From positions 2,617,699 to 2,681,698 of the forward strand of contig JALUTQ010000007.1 in the NCBI GenBank assembly GCA_032718865.1: a stretch of DNA of 64,000 nt. Direction: 5' to 3'. Source of the DNA: Tilletia caries (lineage: Eukaryota; Basidiomycota; Exobasidiomycetes; Tilletiales; Tilletiaceae). Position numbers and translations under genes: made by a program. The notes below the pieces were generated by a model. That model saw nothing but the letters and a program-made list of their open reading frames with translations, did no database searches and was not told the origin of the DNA. Positions 32,777-43,358 of the stretch are shown piece after piece (position 1 is the stretch's first letter; the number at the start of each line of letters is the position of its first letter).

Positions 32777-35045
32777 TCACTCACTCAATGGCGGGCTCCG
32801 CTCGGCGTGCCCTGTTGGCCCAGCTGGCACAGAATTCGGGGCCTCGTCCCCTGCTTCACCAGCACCAGCATCAGCTTGTTCACCTCTCATCACCGCCTCC
32901 GCCGCAGCCACTCTCCTCCTCTCCTCCGCCTCCGCCTTCCTCGCAGCATCATATTTGACCTTCGTAGATCGCTTCATCGCCATCCGATGTCGTCTTGAGC
33001 TTTGATGCGCCTCCATCTCTGCGACTCTCACCAGGAAGGGTGGGGCAGTGGGGTCGGAGGGACTGCAAAGCTGGCAGGGGACGAAGGCTTTTTCGGATAG
33101 AGAGGAGGCGGCTGCGTTCGTGACTGAAGTCGGAGTGGGGCCCAGGCTGGAGGTAGGTCTCTGGAGGTGCTCAGCTGCGGCGGAATTGAGCTCTGCTGGA
33201 TTCGGGAGCGGTTGTCTGTGGAGGAAGCCTGTAGAGTAATCGACACAAAGGAATGAGCTTGTGCACTGGTCTGAAGGAAGAGTAGCGGAAGTGATCGGTT
33301 TGGACTCACGCTCTAGGATGTCCTGGGCTACACTCGATACCTTCTCTCCCCACTTCTCCAGATCTACCGCCGCATCCAAAGGAAGAACAAGGACGTGCAC
33401 GGTCACTAGGAGGCAACAACCTGTAAAAAAGCGACCTCGAATCGAAACAAAACTCACCAGTAGCATCCAGAAGATAGACTTCAACATCATCCTCCGAGCT
33501 CATCTGCTCCCTCGCCTTCCTGACCTCAGGCAACAGCTGATTCCGAATCCACGATGCCTGCCGTTTCGCGTACTGCCTCGTACCGCGCTGCATCGACTCC
33601 ACCGCAGAGTCGAACAGTCGTTGTGCCTCGTCGTCCAGTTCTCTTGCAGGTGCGGTCGAGCACGAGCTGGATGGTTGGCTGTCCATGTAGTTGAGGAAGG
33701 TGTCGAACTCCTTGAAGCCTGGCAAACGATAACAGTTAGGGAGGATATCCATGTTAATGCTTCAGTGAACGCCCTGCTCTGATCTGCCCATTCACGAGGT
33801 TTAATCACCAATAGCCTGAAAGATGCCGCGAGTATAATCCGGACTGCCTTGATCGCACAGGTCCTTTGCCAACGTTCTAAGCTCGCGGATCTCGTCCAGA
33901 AGTCCAGACTGAGAGCACGGCATCGGCTAGTCAGCACATTTCTCTTAGGTAAGGGCCATGGCAGGCATTCCGATTCTCACGAACCCACCTCGATCATCTT
34001 GTGTATCCTTGCATCAAGGCGCGCCTTCAGTACCTCAGGCTCGCACCAGACCCAAAAGAACAGTCGCCTCATCTTGAAGAACCTCGACGATCCATCCTCA
34101 TCAACACTTCCTCCTTCCTGACTCCGTTGTCTTGCCGCCTCCTCCTCCTGCTGGGTGCGAAGCCAGTCCGAATGTCGTCTGCCCGTGGTGGCAAAGACGG
34201 TGAGACTGCGCAAGATCTTCCGATGATCGTTCGGGTGCCACCGCGCGGCTATGGGTGGGTCGAGCGCATTCAGCAGCGTCCAGAGTTCTTGCGAAGTCAG
34301 TTCCTTCGATCCCTCCTGCTCGTGCTCGCTGCTGACGACGGTATGCCATCCCCCCGCAAGGAAGCCCGCCCAGAGCACCTTCAATTCATCCGATAACTCT
34401 TCTTGCACCGCTTCCCTCGCTTTTGGTGAGATCTCCTTTTTCGTGTCCTCGTCGGGGATATCGTCCGACGTGCCTGCTGAGACGAGACGGCCGGGGAAGA
34501 GCAGATGTTGGACGTAGTACGACGTTCCGCCGGCGACTATGGGTAACGTCGGCCGTCCTGGCTCGTCATGCATGCTCGAAATCTGGGGGGCGGTGGCAAA
34601 AAAAGAAAAAGGCATAAATGCCTCGTCAATACTGTCTGGAGATAGAGATCAACGCACGCTCTTGAGGAGAAAGACTCACAAGGACACCCGCCTGACTGGT
34701 AAAATCCTTGATCGTATACTCCCGTCCCGCATCTAAGAAACTCATCAGATGATGCTGGACTCCACCCATCTCCCCCACTGTAGCCTTGTTGGTGATGACA
34801 TCCAAGCCGCGATAGACCTGCATGCTGTCCGCCGAGATAATCTGAGCGTTGGCATATGTGTTCCCAAAAGAAGAAGAGGAGGAGGAGGAGGAGGAGAGTC
34901 GTTGGACATGCTGGGCGAGCTCGACGGCGAGCTTGGACTTGCCTGTGCCCGTGCATCCGATGACTGCGACGAGGTCATGGCCAGGGCTGGCATCGTTGCT
35001 ACGGGCCATCGAGCCGAGGAGTTTGCGGATCCAGGCTCGCAGCAT
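32777..35045 (-). CDS. MOD5: tRNA dimethylallyltransferase paralogue 2 (MOD5-like, complete)
   Basis: Six exons with the same phases as paralogue 1: 35045-34680, 34582-33989, 33908-33809, 33718-33458, 33363-33310 and 33228-32777 (608 aa). P-loop GCTGTGKSKLA, SADSMQVYRGLD, intact substrate loop GGTSYYVQHLLF, WCEPEVLKARLDARI, and CSTAPARELDDEAQR..YAKRQ. The last exon encodes the matrin-type zinc finger CQLC..H-x5-H (HQSSRRH), which MOD5 enzymes use to hold tRNA, then a charged helical tail. It modifies A37 next to the anticodon and would serve cytosolic and possibly mitochondrial tRNAs. A polyserine run (SSSSSSSSS) sits after the P-loop helix. This copy is the better candidate for the functional enzyme. 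Confidence 0.9.
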
Positions 35046-35624
35046 GCATCGGATGGAGGGAAGGGCAAGAACCTTGGGCGGACGGGAGAAGCTCAGACAG
35101 ACGCTACGAGATACCCATCAACACATATATATGGACGTCCTCCTCGCTCAGTTCGCACAGCATTCAGTCACGTCCATCAAGAATCAGCTACGCCGCGATG
35201 CGATCCGACCTTTCAAATCAACCCATCATACCCTTCTTTCAAAAACGATGCCGTGAAGACAGTCAGTCATGTGGTGGGGGAGCTAGATTGCAATGCTGAT
35301 GGGAAAGAGAGAAGAGAGAGAGAGAGAGATGGAAGAAAGTGTGTCATGGCATGCATAGTCGGACCGCAGGGGGTGTACGTTCCGGGAGGAGACCAGAGAG
35401 GGGGAGCATTCCCACCGGCATCCGCACCGGTGGGAGCTGTTCCCTCCGCCGCACGAGGAAATGAGGGAGGTATCCGCTGCCGCGCTCCTCGTCGATCCGC
35501 AAAACAACAGCCCCATGGCTGTATGCTCTTTACCCCTTCCCCCTCCCCCAATCCGCAATGTAATCCCTCCCCCCGCAACGTCCGCCTGTGGAAACTGTAA
35601 AAAAAAACCTCGCGCCGCTCGCGC
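35046..35624. other. Intergenic region between MOD5 copy 2 start and eL33 end
   Basis: Holds the promoter of MOD5 copy 2 and the 3' end of eL33. A GA microsatellite (35307-35328) and a palindrome CACCGG..CCGGTG near 35413-35432 were seen. No gene noticed. Confidence 0.6.
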
Positions 35625-36345
35625 TTAGATGGTGGAGGGGTACAGCATGATCCGCACGGGTGCGCCAAAGGCCTTGGCGGGGATTCCCTTGGTGAACTTG
35701 GAGCGGACGACGCCCGAGTTGCCGTGTGGTCGGGTGACGGTGCCGTAGATGACGCGCAGCTTGGAGCCACGGACGGCGGTGGGTGCCTTGTAGACGTATG
35801 CCACGCGCTGTGTGAGGAGAGGGGTGGATGGTGGTCAGTTGAGAGGGTCTGCCGGGTGTGGTGTGCCGTGTTTGCGCTGTCCCTGTTCCGCCAGCCCTTT
35901 CCTCCGTCGCTTTGAACTGGGTACTAGTGATCCGCCGCATGTAGTCTCCCATCCAGCCGGGAACTCCAGACCCCGCACCTACTCCATCGCAACCTCGCAC
36001 GCGCAGAGCCTTAATGTCCTTCCCTTCCTCCCATCCCCCGCTTCCCGTGCCCCAGTCCCGCTCCAGATGTCGTATTCCCCAGTCGCCTCCCTCCCCGTCC
36101 GCCCGCAGCGCAAACCGCAGAAAGAACAACTCACCTTGCCCAGGTAGAACTGCGCGTCCTGCTTAGCCTCGACGCCCTCAATCTTGATGAGAGTGGTGTT
36201 AGGCCGTGTGTTGCGCTTTCCGCGCTTGTGCGAGAGGATCCGGCCCTTGCTGTAAAGACGAGACTGGAATCACACATCGAAGGGGCGAGTTCAGCCAGGA
36301 TGTGCAACAGAGAGAGAGAGCGAGCGAAGAGGGGAAACGCACCAT
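35625..36345 (-). CDS. RPL33: 60S ribosomal protein eL33 (L35A)
   Basis: Three exons: 36345-36343 (the start codon alone), 36263-36135 and 35807-35625; 104 aa, normal for the family. It reads [54 protein letters not shown] and ends [10 protein letters not shown], matching eL33 throughout. The ATG is followed directly by GTGCGT, so intron 1 separates the initiator Met from the rest; intron 2 is long (327 nt) for this genome. Ribosomal protein genes often carry an early intron, which can help expression. Confidence 0.94.
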
Positions 36346-36616
36346 TGTGTTGGACTGCAGGAGAGATGGGGAGAGGCCTTGAGGATGAGTGCGTTGTGCG
36401 AAGTGGGAAGCCTTGTGGTTGAGCTTGCTGTTCGTGCGAAGGTTGCGGGCGGCGAAGCACAAGGGTGTGCGAAAAAACGGGCAGAGAAATTTCTGCTGTG
36501 TGGAGGCCCACTCTCTCGGCCGAGTGTTTCCCAGTCCGCCTCGGAAAACACGGGATCTGCAGAAAGGGCTTATACTCTGCAAACTGGGCGCAGCACTCAT
36601 CATTTGGAATTCTCCA

Positions 36617-36721
36617 TCCCGGCTAGCTCAGTTGGTAGAGCGTCAGACTCTTATTCATAAGGGTTTCCGCAGTTGTGCGGAGTTCATCTGAATGTCGAGG
36701 GTTCGAGCCCCTCGTTGGGAG
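36617..36721 (+). tRNA. tRNA-Lys(CUU) with 32-nt intron, copy 2
   Basis: Identical to the gene at 27087-27191 except for one intron base (AGTTGTG against AGTCGTG). Similarity extends upstream (TTGGAATTCTCCA, then CTGCAAAC-GGG) and downstream (GATATCTTTTTGC), so the two share promoter-proximal and terminator sequence. It lies opposite and upstream of the eL33 gene. Confidence 0.93.
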
Positions 36722-36883
36722 ATATCTTTTTGCCTAACGCACCTTTGGTACTGGCTCACTTTTTTTTGTAGCTCTTGTCAGCTTCGCAGCAGGAGAGGCT
36801 TCCTTCCCTTTGGCCATGACGCAGTCCCTTCAGAGTGATAGTGCACAGATTGTTTTACATTGCATTCATTCATTGGGCTCGAT

Positions 36884-38594
36884 CTATCTCGTCAGATTCC
36901 CTCGGTCCTGGTCATTCAGAGCAACAGCGACGATGGCCTGGTAGAAGAGGGGTGTGCTCAGCATTCAGCCGGGTAATTAATGACAGCAGAGTGCGGAAGG
37001 AGGAAGGACTCACCTTGTCATGGCCGTTGTACGTGCGGACTGTCTCGCCTGTGTTGATATCCCACAACCTCCCAGCATGATCCGACGATGCTGTTCCAAA
37101 GGAGACAGGTCAGCTTCACCCCCAATTCGATCATCGAGAGGAGAAAAGGGGGAGTATGAAAGCCACTCACCACTGACCAAGAACCCGCTGTCGGCACTAA
37201 AAGCGAGATCCCATACCCAGCGCTGATGGCCCTTGAGCTCCCTGACGACGGAACAATCAAAGTTATCCATATTCCAGATCCTGATGACCGTATCCGCGCC
37301 GCATGTAGCCAGATAGCGCACGTCAGGCGAGAGGAGGGCGCGGATGAGATAGCCACGATGGGCGACCCAGTGCTTGCGTAGGAACGGTTGGCTGCTCTCT
37401 TGGTCGGACTGTTGTTGTTGTTGTTGTTGTTGCTGTTCTTGTTGCTGGGCGGGAGAGAGGAGGGATGGGTCTTTGGTGGATCTGCTTGGAGTGGCGGAGG
37501 CGGGATCGCCGGGGACGCGTGTTGCGCCGTTGGGATTGTCAGAAGAAGGGTGTTCGCGCTGGTATGCTGGATCGCGCTCTGCTTCGGTGAGCGTGTCCGG
37601 GTCTCGATCTGTTGTGGTTGGCTGGGAGGGCGGTGGTGGAGACGACTGCGTTTTGTTCTCGCGACCGAGTTGGTATAGCCATACTTTTCCCTGTGGGTAT
37701 GCAAAGATGGTTAGTAAGGTAGGAAGTAGGACAGGTGAGAAAATGCGAAACGTACGCTATTCCCGCCTGCGACTAGACAGGACGCGTCTGATGCTACTGT
37801 GACGGAGCGTAGGGCGGAGTCCGGCTCGGGTCGCTGTGAGAAAGGTGGGCAACGACGTCAGTCAAGGAGAGCGTGGAAAAAGGAGAGAAAGAGGGAGAAT
37901 AACTGACAGTGGTGTATGAGCATTTACTCTCAGCCAGATCCCAGATCATCATTCTGCCGCCGTCGTCGCAGCTGATGAGCTCGCCCTGGTTGGGATGTAC
38001 GACGACATCGTTCACGGGGTCGTTGTGTGTGTAGGAGCGGAAGGGGCGGGCAGAGCGGTAGTCCCAGACCTTGACGGTGCCGTCCTCGGAGGAGGTTGCG
38101 AGCCACTTGAGATCTTGCTGCCAGCACACTGTGGTCACGTTTCCGGTGTGCCCGGTGAGGGTTATGAGCGGGTTGTTCCCGCCTGGCGCGCCTCCACCGG
38201 AGCCTGATCCTTGTCCTCCTCCTCCTCCACCACCGCTGCTGCCACCCCCGCCGCCGCCGCCTGGGCCGCCGCCGATTCCAGCCATGGCAGCTGCGTTGGA
38301 GTTGACGGAGCAGTCATAGATGCGCACGGCCTGGTTGGCAGCGACGGCGAGGAAGCGGCGGTCGGGGCTGATGGCGAGGCGGTTGACCTGTCCCTCTGCG
38401 TGGTTGATGATGCGTGTGCACTCGGACTGCCAGGCCTGCCAGAAGCGGATGGTGTGGTCGTAGCCGGCGGTGACGAAGAGGACCGAGCCGGAGTTCTGCG
38501 GCGGGGTGGCGAGGATGGGGGCGGGCATGCCGGCGGGGAGGCCGCCTTGCCCGGCGTGGGCCTGGGGAGGATAGCGTCCGGGATACTGCTGCAT
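36884..38594 (-). CDS. LST8: LST8-like WD40 subunit of TOR complexes
   Basis: Five exons (38594-37908, 37833-37756, 37690-37171, 37090-37014, 36937-36884) encode 471 aa. LST8 is a seven-bladed propeller that binds and stabilises the TOR kinase domain. The blades read VLFVTAGYDHTIRFW, NRLAISPDRRFLAVA, TGHTGNVTTVCW..WLATSSEDGTVKVWD, NDVVVHPNQGELISCD, VASDASCLVAGGNSGKVWLYQ, RYLATCGADTVIRIWN and DLAFSADSGFLVSASSDHAGRLWD. The usual length is ~305-320. The extra length comes from a ~45-residue Gly/Ser linker between blades and a ~90-residue Pro/Ser/Gln linker with nine Gln in a row. Both sit between blades, so the fold could be kept. Shares a 201-bp divergent promoter with mL44. Confidence 0.9.
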
Positions 38595-38795
38595 GTCTCC
38601 TGGTACTTATTATGACTGGCTGCTGCTCTTCGAAGGCCGAAGGTGGTGATGGTGATGGGGAGTGCCGGAAGAACACGGCCCGGGAAACACCGACTGGCAC
38701 CGATCGATCGCTGAGCAAGAAGAAATCCTCACTCACTCGCTCACTCAGTCAGCCAGGCAGGCAGGCAGCCCATCTCGACAGCGACAGCAGCAGCG
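38595..38795. promoter_or_regulatory. Divergent promoter region of LST8 and mL44
   Basis: Only 201 bp separate the two start codons. The interval is purine/pyrimidine mixed with CACTCGCTCACTCA and GCAGGCAGGCAG runs; no TATA box is evident. Confidence 0.5.
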
Positions 38796-39122
38796 ATGGC
38801 GATGGCAGCGACGACCTCAGCAGCAGCAGCAGCAGCCATGCGCAGGACAGCACCAGCACCAGCACCAGCAGCGGCATTGGCGTGCTCATCATGTGTGTCT
38901 CCCGCGTCCATGCGCGCCCCATCGAGTAGCACAGTCCCTGCGCCAGCACCACCAAGAGCCTTCTCGACATCGACATCAGCAGCAGCAGCAGCAGCAGCGC
39001 GGGAAGGAGCACGAGGAGCGGGAGGAAGGAGGAGCGCGCTGGGGATGGCCAGCTCAAGTGCAGCAGCAGCATCGTCGTCGTCATCATCATCTCCCCTCCG
39101 ACGGACAGCACAGCGCGGACTC

Positions 39123-39170
<48 letters not shown>

Positions 39171-40786
39171 GGCACCTCCTCAACAGCAGCGACAGCGACA
39201 GCAGGCTCGCCAACACCCGCCGTCCATCTGCCCACCCTCGCCCGTCTGTCGCCCACCGCATACAACGCCCTCCGGCCCGCACCGCTCTCCACCGTCTCCG
39301 CCCTCGCAGCACGTCTCCACCCGGCCTTCCTGCCCCGCACCATCGACGGCAGCACAGCATCAGCAGCGGACCTCGCACAGATCCGTACACGCAGACTCGC
39401 CCTCGTCCAGCGCGCACTCACACACCCGTCCTGGTTCACCCTCTGGGAAAACACACAGCTCCAGTTCCCAGAGGCCTTTGTGGCCTCCTCGCCCCTCGGG
39501 TCCGGGCGCGGGCTCGTCGTAGAAGCACTCGATACCGTGCGCGGCGGACAGGGACAGTCCAATCTGACCATAGAGGAAGGCACGGTCTCACGCAAACGCA
39601 ACCTCCGCGTCCAATCCGTCCTCCTCGCCTCGTCCCAGTACCTACCCCTGCCCACCTCCCTCTCCACACCAGGCTCCTCAGGCCCGACCTCCTCCTCCTC
39701 CTCCTCCGAACAGCTCTCCAACGCATCCCTCGCCAACCTCGGAAACTCCCTCCTCGGCCTCTTCGCCTCAGAACATCTCCATCTGCGCTACCCACACATC
39801 CCCACCCGCGTCCTCAAATCTGCTCTCGCCTCCTACGTAGGGCCTTCCACCTCCACCGACGTCGCCTTCGAACTCGGCGTACAGGCCTCCTTCGTCCGCT
39901 GGGACCCGACCCGGTTAGAAGCCAGCAACAACCCTGCGGCACATGTCGACCCATCCAAGCCGCGCACCGAGGCTGGATTCGCGGCTGCGCTCGAGGACGC
40001 GGCTGCCAAGGAGCGACAGCGGAAAGTGGATGTCATGCTTGCCCGCATGAACAGGCGGAAGAAGGGCTTTGTCGGCAGTGAGGGCGAGCTTCAGGCCAAT
40101 GACGATGGGTCGGCCACCTATCGCCGCCAGGACGTCTTTGCGTCGGTCATGCGGGCCCTCGTCGCTGTTCTCTATCAGGAACTGGTGCGTTATATACTCT
40201 TTCTCAAACAAAGCTGTTATCCTCTCATCTGACTCTTGAACACTGTCTGCCACCCACCACCAGGGCGTCTCTGTCGCGCGACACTTCGTCTCCAGCCACT
40301 TCCTCACCCGTCTCGTCCCCTTACCCTCCTTCCTCAAGTTCACCGACCCCAAGCGCGTCCTCTCCAACACCCTGAACAAGTACGGCCTGCCCGCGCCCCA
40401 GAGCCGACTCATTGCAGAGACCGGTCGGCTCAGCATCGCGCCCGTCTTCATTGTGGGGATATGGAGCGATCAGAACAAGGTCGGGGAGGGGAGTGGAAGC
40501 TCGTTGCGCATGGCTGAGTACCGGGTATGTATTCTCCCACCTTTTTCAATTACTCCAAAAATTTACCCCCGGAAAGCTCACTAGGATTCTTTCCCCCAAC
40601 CAGGCTGCCGAAGACGCGCTCCGAAGGTTGTACCTGGCCGAGTCGGACCCGGCCGGATTCCAAGTGCCGTCCTTGACGATGGAGGCGAGTCATGCGTCAG
40701 CAGGGACGTCCGCAGCGCTATCCACCGCGGCCTTCGTCTCCCAGCCCCTCGGCAGGAGCGAGGTCCTCCATGGCTCGCAGGCGTGA
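38796..40786 (+). CDS. MRPL3: Mitochondrial large-subunit ribosomal protein mL44 (RNase III-like)
   Basis: Three exons (38796-40184, 40264-40524, 40604-40786) give 610 aa. An Ala/Ser/Arg-rich first ~140 residues, including a long run of alanines from GCA codons, looks like an extended mitochondrial presequence plus linker. Then comes an RNase III-like domain (RALTHPSW, LANLGNSLLGLFASEHL, HLRYPHIPTRVLKSALASYVG) lacking the acidic signature of active RNase III, as in mL44/MRPL3. A dsRNA-binding domain follows (LSNTLNKYGLPAPQSRLI, FIVGIW, AEYRAAEDALRRLYL). It would sit in the mitochondrial ribosome. Several upstream in-frame Mets make the exact start uncertain. Confidence 0.87.
39127..39169 (+). 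repeat. GCA (polyalanine) trinucleotide run in mL44
   Basis: Fourteen uninterrupted Ala codons; shorter GCA runs occur at 38817-38835 and 38976-38999. Confidence 0.92.
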
Positions 40787-43140
40787 GACCAATCAATCCG
40801 CCGCTATCATTCCTCACATTTGAATAATTCACACACACAAATCGCAATTGAGAGTCACTTTCGTTTGCCATGTATAGGAAGCGGAGATGAGGAAGGCTGA
40901 GGTCGGGGTTGAGGGACTGAATAAGACATGGCTGCACAAGGAAACAGAGGCTCCAGGTCCAACTTCGAGATGTGCTCAAGAGAGAAAGGTGGTCACTCGG
41001 AGCCACGAAAATAGGAGGCAGATGAAAGGGATGTCACTGAGTTTGCAAAGTCGACTGTCAAGCTGCACTACGTTACATAGAAGAACGGTACCCCCTCTCC
41101 TAACCCACTTGGGGGCTTGGCCGGGTTGGAATGACAGACCCATAACCAACCCGACCAGCTGCAGTGGGCTTAGGCGGAGAAGGGGTGTGGTGAGGTAGAG
41201 CGCAGGAGAAGCCCCCCCAGCCACTGCGCTCTAAGAAACAGGAGAAACCGCCCCAAGGGCCAAAGCCCCAAGGCCGCGAGGACTCAAGAGGCCAGAAGGA
41301 AGAGGGCGCAAGGTATACGAAGGCAGGCCTCAGGGCAACCTCACTCACTGGCACCGGTCAACCCCAACAAGGCCTCCCCCTCCACGTTGGAGACGTTGAT
41401 GGATCCTGTGTGTCGTCGAGGAGGCTGGGGTTCAGTGCAGTGGCGGACCTTCCTTTCCCGTTCATAGACCGCATCGATCCTCGTAGCTTGCCGCCTCCTT
41501 TGGCCTTGATGGGTTCCCTGGGTGATGTGTGCGTGTGTGCGTGTGTGTGGCGTGCGCGTACCGTGGGCATGGGCGTGGGTGAGTGTGTGGGTTAGTGTGG
41601 GTGCCCGGGTGTCGATGTAGATGCGACGAGTGGTGCGCACGATCGAGGAAAGTCTTGGTCCCTTCGGTGGAGTGCGAGCGGGCGAAGAATAAGGAACTTC
41701 CGATCTGTAAGTGTGAAAGAGGAATGGAGGGAGGCATGATCAAGGTCAGTCTGGTTGGGCAAAAGCAAGACGAGAGGGAGAGGGCACGAGCAGACTGGAA
41801 GCTCACCGCTCACCTTGTGGAAGGAAGGAGGTCCCGAGTCGAAGGAGGAGTGCAAGGGACAAGTTGCTTGACGTTCCGGACGAAGCGCAAAACAGCTTAC
41901 ACCAGGTCCAACATGAGGAACATGTATGGGTCCCCTTCTCGACATACAAAGCAGCGGTCTCAGTTGGGACGACGCATTCGCTCCATTGGACGTGGATGTC
42001 GAAGTCATGCCGGTGCCCAATCGAAGGATCCGTTCCCGACGCGCCCGAAAGCATGGAAACCGAACGAGCGCCTAGAACAATGTTGCACGGCCACCAATGA
42101 AGGGATGCGCACGGCATGATCAACTAAATACGGTTCCGCCCGGCCCGGCCCATGCTTCGAAACGTCCGAGAGTAAGCCGACGATGGGTTGGGTCTTTGTC
42201 GTAGTGGTCGAAGTAACTTGTCCGAGCACTCCGGTGCATCTTGACTCTTGAGATTTGAGAGTTGAGGGTCGCCGAAGAGAGATCAGACAGATGTCTTGCT
42301 GCATGGCGAGCCCTAGGTCTTGACCCTTGGGCGTTGAGCGATAGTGACTGGTGGTGAGGAAGGTGCCATGCTGATGACCCAGTGTGTGATTGAACGTGTG
42401 TGAAGGGGTGTGTGTGTGTGTAGGTGTGTGTGTGTGAAGGAGGGTGAAGACGATGTGTGGTGTGGGGAGTGTAGGGCAGATGGTGTAGAGTTGATGCTTG
42501 ATGCTTGATGAGAGATGAGACGGTGTGCAAGGAGATAGGAGTTCCTTGGATCTGGGAGGATGGGGAAAGAAGGGATGGGTCCTGAAGAAAATCAGGCTTG
42601 TTATATAGCTTTGTCCTCCCAGAAAACCCACTCACCCACTCTTCGATTCTCCGCAGCACAGTCCGAAGCAGAACATCAGGGAGATCACCTGAGGAACACT
42701 GGCCTGCTGCTGGTGATCGGACGTTGAGACCAGCTGGTTGCTTCGCTGGCGCCTGGCGGGACGACGAAAGGTAAAACAACGCGTTCCCAGGGCAGGACGG
42801 GCGTGCGAGCCAGAGCGACGCCTTGGCACCGTGCCCTTAGCCCACGCGTTCCGGTGAGAGCGCCGTGTTACCGGCAGAGCGCGAGGCAAGAGGGTGCTGA
42901 GAGGCCCTTCGAAACGAGCGAATGGCGCAATTGTTTCGCTGTCAATCGAAGATCCAGGAGTTGTTACTGGGAAAAAGGAGGAAGAATGAAGAGGGAGGAA
43001 GCGATAAGCAGTCAGCGCCGTATGCAGACTCGAGGTGTGCTGAGAGGAACGAATGAGTGCTGTGATCATGAGGCAGAAGGGCAGAGAAGGCAGCCAGGCA
43101 GGGAGAAAGGAAAAGCAGGAGGGGATGATGGGTTAGTTTT
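40787..43140. other. 2.35-kb stretch without an assignable gene
   Basis: It contains a GT-rich stretch (41518-41612) and TG/CACA runs (42395-42440). On the minus strand there are several splice-like joints (for example CACAAG|GTGAGC at ~41810 with ACTTACAG at ~41708), so a short multi-exon gene on that strand is possible. I could not build a convincing protein. Confidence 0.45.
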
Positions 43141-43358
43141 TGATAGAAACCCTGTCAAATGACTGGTCATGAGATGGCAGAGAGATAGCCATGAGATGAA
43201 CGGCTGGCTTCCATGAGATGGCAGAGAGCATGCCACAACATGGCAGATCACTGAGGAGACCAAGTCAGAGTTCAGAAGCCGCAGCCATCTCACACCATCA
43301 CCATCACCATAGCAACTCGCTCAATTGACCCATATCCAGGCTCAAGCAACACCACATC

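Noticed and set aside
38662..39522. 286-codon Gln-rich frame overlapping mL44, and a long minus-strand frame at 38741-39736
   Set aside because: Both come from the GCA/CAG runs read in other frames; the mL44 frame has the RNase III-like and dsRNA-binding signatures.
41341..42631. His/Thr-rich minus-strand frames (HTHTHT) in the 41-42.6 kb gap
   Set aside because: They come from GT/CA microsatellites; no consistent multi-exon protein could be joined.
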